The notes under the pieces are model-generated. The model had not been told where the DNA came from and searched no databases. It saw only the letters and a list, made by a program, of their open reading frames with translations. Shown here one piece after another: positions 61,168 through 64,000 of a DNA stretch of 64,000 nt. This stretch comes from Pokkaliibacter sp. MBI-7 (GTDB lineage: Bacteria > Pseudomonadota > Gammaproteobacteria > Pseudomonadales > Balneatricaceae), in the NCBI RefSeq assembly GCF_029846635.1, contig NZ_JARVTG010000002.1, positions 1,219,501-1,283,500 of the forward strand, given 5' to 3'. The first letter of the stretch is position 1. Every line of letters starts with the position of its first letter. Made by a program: the position numbers and the translations under genes.

Positions 61168-62751
61168 ATGATCAGTGAGTCAGTCGTTGAGTTATCACGA
61201 CTACAGTTCGCCATGACGGCGCTCTATCACTTCCTGTTCGTGCCCCTGACCCTGGGTATGTCCTTCCTGCTGGCCATCATGGAATCGGTCTATGTCATGA
61301 CCGGCAAGGAAGTGTACAAAGACATGGTCAAATTCTGGGGCAAGCTGTTTGGTATCAACTTTGCCCTTGGGGTGACCACCGGTCTGACCATGGAGTTTCA
61401 GTTCGGTACCAACTGGTCCTACTACTCTCACTACGTCGGAGATATCTTCGGCGCGCCACTGGCGATTGAAGGCCTGATGGCGTTCTTCCTCGAATCCACC
61501 TTTGTCGGCATGTTCTTCCTTGGCTGGGAGCGTCTGAGCAAGCGTGCTCACCTGCTGGTCACCTGGCTGGTCGCTATCGGCTCCAACATGTCCGCACTGT
61601 GGATTCTGGTGGCCAACGGCTGGATGCAGAACCCTGTGGGTGCGGAGTTCAACTTCGAATCCATGCGCATGGAGATGGAAAGCTTCGGCGCCCTGATCTT
61701 CAACCCTGTTGCTCAGGTCAAGTTCGTTCACACCGTGTCTGCCGGTTATGTCACTGGCTCCATCTTCGTCCTGGCGATCAGCGCCTGGTACATCCTGAAG
61801 GGACGTGATCTGGCCTTTGCCCGCCGCTCGTTCGCTATTGCAGCAGCCTTCGGCACTGCAGCTACCCTGTCTGTCATCATTCTGGGTGACGAATCAGGTT
61901 ACGAAATTGGTGACGTGCAGAAAGCCAAACTGGCGGCTATCGAGGCCGAATGGCACACCGATGAAGCCCCAGCGGCCTTTACCCTGATCGGCATCCCCAA
62001 CGAAGAGGAAATGCGTACCGACTACGCCATCAAGATCCCCTACGCTTTGGGTCTGATTGCGACCCGCTCACTGGATGAGCAGATCAAGGGCATCAGCGAA
62101 CTGCGTGCTGACCACGAACAGCGTATCCGTAACGGCCTGAAAGCCTACGCCTTGCTGTTACAACTGCGCAGTGGCGACAAAAACCCCGATACCGTTGCAG
62201 CCTTCAACGCAATCAAAGTCGATCTGGGCTATGGCCTGCTGCTGCAGCAATACACCGACGACATCGCCAACGCTACCGATGCACAGATCAAACAGGCTGC
62301 CATCGACTCGATTCCTCGCGTGGCTCCCCTGTTCTTCAGCTTCCGCATCATGGTGGTCTGTGGCTTCCTGATGCTGGTGCTGTTCCTGTGCAGCTTCTAC
62401 TACTGCGCAAAACGTCAGGAATACCAGAAAAAATGGCTGCTCAAATTCGCAGTATTCAGCCTGCCGCTGCCATGGATCGCGGTTGAAACCGGCTGGTTTG
62501 TCGCAGAGTACGGCCGTCAGCCCTGGGCCATTGGTGAAATTCTGCCAACTCACCTCGCGGCCTCCAGCCTGACTGCTGGCGATGTGATGGGGAGTCTGAT
62601 TGCCATGATTGCCATCTACACCGTACTGCTGGTTATTGAGATGTACCTGATGATTCGCTTCGCCAAACAAGGTCCAAGCAGCCTGCACACCGGCCGCTAC
62701 CATGCTGAGCAGTCTGGCATCGAACACCAACATGGCGCTGTCGCTAAGTAA
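61168..62751 (+). CDS. cydA: Cytochrome bd ubiquinol oxidase subunit I
   Basis: 527 residues, closely E. coli-like. The heme b595 ligand His21 lies in LYHFLFVPLTLG; GTNWSYYSHYVGDIFGAPLAIEG with conserved Glu residues; long Q-loop (about 255-385) with GDESGYEIGDVQKAKLAAIE; and WFVAEYGRQPWAIGEILPT. It oxidises ubiquinol and reduces O2 at high affinity in the inner membrane. Start at ATG 61168 after GAGGAGTCCAACC; the five-codon longer frame is rejected. The long Q-loop separates it from the short-loop CioA type. Confidence 0.97.
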   Translation: MISESVVELSRLQFAMTALYHFLFVPLTLGMSFLLAIMESVYVMTGKEVYKDMVKFWGKLFGINFALGVTTGLTMEFQFGTNWSYYSHYVGDIFGAPLAIEGLMAFFLESTFVGMFFLGWERLSKRAHLLVTWLVAIGSNMSALWILVANGWMQNPVGAEFNFESMRMEMESFGALIFNPVAQVKFVHTVSAGYVTGSIFVLAISAWYILKGRDLAFARRSFAIAAAFGTAATLSVIILGDESGYEIGDVQKAKLAAIEAEWHTDEAPAAFTLIGIPNEEEMRTDYAIKIPYALGLIATRSLDEQIKGISELRADHEQRIRNGLKAYALLLQLRSGDKNPDTVAAFNAIKVDLGYGLLLQQYTDDIANATDAQIKQAAIDSIPRVAPLFFSFRIMVVCGFLMLVLFLCSFYYCAKRQEYQKKWLLKFAVFSLPLPWIAVETGWFVAEYGRQPWAIGEILPTHLAASSLTAGDVMGSLIAMIAIYTVLLVIEMYLMIRFAKQGPSSLHTGRYHAEQSGIEHQHGAVAK

Positions 62752-62762
62752 GGAGAGACACC

Positions 62763-63890
62763 ATGCCAAGTTATGAAGAGTTACAACTGATCTGGTGGGT
62801 ACTGGTTGCAGTCCTGCTGATTGGCTTTGCCCTCACCGACGGTTTCGACATGGGTGCAGCCATTCTGCTGCCCTGGGTCGGCAGAACAGACGGCGAGCGC
62901 CGTGTGGTTATCAATACCCTTGGCCCACACTGGGACGGTAACCAGGTATGGCTGATCACCGCCGGTGGTGCGCTGTTCGCCGCCTGGCCACCCGTTTACG
63001 CTGCCGCGTTTTCCGGCTTCTACTGGGCCATGCTGCTGGTGCTGTTTGCCCTGTTCCTGCGCCCTGTCGGTTTCGACTACCGCAGCAAGCTTGATAATCC
63101 CCAATGGCGCAATGCCTGGGACTGGGGCCTGTTCGTCGGTAGTCTGGTGCCTGCACTGGTGTTCGGCGTAGCCTTCGGTAACCTGCTGCAAGGCGTGCCT
63201 TTTGATCTGGATGAGTTCCTGCGGGTGTCCTACCACGGTAGTTTCTGGGCACTGCTGAACCCCTTCGCCTTGCTGTGTGGTGTGATTAGCCTGTCCATGC
63301 TGACCCTGCACGGTGCCAGCTGGCTGGTCATGCGTACTGAAGGTGACATTCTGGCTCGTTGCCGCAAGGTGCAAGGCATCCTGTCCGTGGTGGTTATCGT
63401 CTGCTTCACCCTGGCTGGCCTGTGGCTGACCATGGGCATCATGGGCATGAGCATCACCAGCTCTCCTCAGGCAGGTAACCCGCTGATCAAGACCGTTGCC
63501 ATGAACAACCTGGGCTGGCAGGACTTCTACAAAGCCAATCCCATGGCCTGGTTAGCACCTATCGTTGCCTACGCAGGCCTGGTGCTGAGCTTCTTCGCCA
63601 GCCGTGGCGGTCGCTGGACAGGCTTCCTGGGCAGCAGCCTGGCTATCATCGGCGTACTGCTGACTGTTGGTCTGGCCCTGTTCCCCTTCATCATGCCGTC
63701 CAGCCTGGCGCCCAGCCACAGTCTGACCGTATGGGATGCCACCTCCAGTGAGAAAACCCTCGGCATCATGCTGATCGCTGCACTGATCTTCGTACCGATC
63801 ATCCTGTGCTACACCCTGTGGTGTTACTGGAAAATGTGGGGAACCGTCACCGTCAAGGATATTCAGGCCTACAGCCACAGCCGCTACTGA
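62763..63890 (+). CDS. cydB: Cytochrome bd ubiquinol oxidase subunit II
   Basis: 375 residues with eight or nine membrane segments. LIWWVLVAVLLIGFALTDGFDMGAAILLPWVGR and NTLGPHWDGNQVWLITAGGALFAAWPPVYA are the highly conserved N-terminal part. It pairs with CydA. ATG follows AAGGAGAGACACC, 11 bases after the cydA stop. Confidence 0.97.
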   Translation: MPSYEELQLIWWVLVAVLLIGFALTDGFDMGAAILLPWVGRTDGERRVVINTLGPHWDGNQVWLITAGGALFAAWPPVYAAAFSGFYWAMLLVLFALFLRPVGFDYRSKLDNPQWRNAWDWGLFVGSLVPALVFGVAFGNLLQGVPFDLDEFLRVSYHGSFWALLNPFALLCGVISLSMLTLHGASWLVMRTEGDILARCRKVQGILSVVVIVCFTLAGLWLTMGIMGMSITSSPQAGNPLIKTVAMNNLGWQDFYKANPMAWLAPIVAYAGLVLSFFASRGGRWTGFLGSSLAIIGVLLTVGLALFPFIMPSSLAPSHSLTVWDATSSEKTLGIMLIAALIFVPIILCYTLWCYWKMWGTVTVKDIQAYSHSRY

Positions 63891-63950
63891 GTTGTGCTGA
63901 ACACCAGAGACTGACATCCCAACCCTGTCATAAGACAGAAGGAGCTAGAA

Positions 63951-64000
63951 ATGTGGTACTTCGCCTGGATCCTCGGCGTGTTGCTTGCCTGCAGCTTCGG
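63951..64000 (+). CDS. cydX: Cytochrome bd accessory subunit CydX (cut by window edge)
   Basis: The first 16 codons (MWYFAWILGVLLACSF) match E. coli CydX except one residue. This single-helix subunit stabilises the heme site of CydAB. ATG follows AAGGAGCTAGAA, 60 bases after cydB. The rest lies beyond the window. Confidence 0.93.
   Translation, partial: MWYFAWILGVLLACSF

Noticed and set aside
1..64000. Mobile elements, CRISPR arrays, tRNA/rRNA genes, riboswitches
   Set aside because: I looked for transposase or integrase motifs, regularly spaced repeats, cloverleaf-type segments and terminal repeats, and found none I could support. Absence by eye does not rule out small RNAs.

Overview
The window is a continuous piece of a gammaproteobacterial chromosome, most like the Oceanospirillales/Pseudomonas-type lineages. 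The evidence is an E. coli-type cydABX locus, a gltA/sdhCDAB-sucAB-lpd-sucCD block in the gammaproteobacterial order, and purEK, recQ, ttcA, yecA and bolA homologues. The genus cannot be fixed from sequence alone. The aromatic-catabolism genes suggest an organism that meets plant material. I see no rRNA, tRNA, CRISPR array, insertion sequence or prophage.

Region 1 (1-8.7 kb) handles lignin-type phenylpropanoids. An ech-fcs operon (feruloyl-CoA hydratase/lyase and feruloyl-CoA synthetase, the latter cut by the window edge) lies divergent from a MarR regulator. An HSL-type esterase and a V4R-domain sigma-54 activator follow. The activator faces a benzaldehyde/vanillin-type dehydrogenase, a CalA-like coniferyl-alcohol dehydrogenase and an outer-membrane protein, behind a near-consensus -24/-12 promoter. 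Together these could take coniferyl alcohol to ferulate, then to vanillin and vanillate. A shared TATCA-N7-TGATA dyad upstream of three genes suggests that the MarR protein links the units.

Region 2 (8.8-11.1 kb) holds a PA0069-type radical SAM protein and a membrane diguanylate cyclase.

Region 3 (11.4-28.9 kb) is the most unusual part: a two-armed catabolic locus around a PadR-DUF2218 fusion regulator. The plus arm has a dienelactone-hydrolase-like protein, an atypical SDR, an NTF2-like protein, an FAH-family enzyme, a DUF3500 protein, an OprD-type porin, RidA, the regulator and a hypothetical protein. The minus arm has a VOC extradiol dioxygenase, an MFS transporter, a PhzS-like FAD monooxygenase, an amidohydrolase with altered active-site residues, a second FAH protein, an HpaH-type hydratase and an HpaI-type aldolase. 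GATATATC boxes, paired in three of four promoters, tie the arms into one probable regulon. The set reads as a hydroxylation, meta-cleavage, hydratase and aldolase route for an aromatic substrate I cannot identify. Flavonoid-like or amino-aromatic compounds are the leading guesses.

Region 4 (29.3-42.6 kb) is the TCA-cycle block: sdhCDAB, sucAB, lpd and sucCD on the minus strand, divergent from gltA. Region 5 (42.7-60.3 kb) is housekeeping: ttcA, purEK, a PanP-type aspartate decarboxylase, a YqaA-type membrane protein, recQ, yecA, a SlyB-like lipoprotein, ydcH, bolA, a eukaryotic-type (class 2) S-adenosylmethionine decarboxylase, adenine deaminase, an aspartoacylase-family protein, a PQQ-type sugar dehydrogenase, fabF, a GlxA-type regulator and a TIGR00266 protein. 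Region 6 (60.3-64 kb) is the cytochrome bd oxidase operon cydAB with the first 16 codons of cydX at the window edge, preceded by a long leader with an Anr/FNR-like box.
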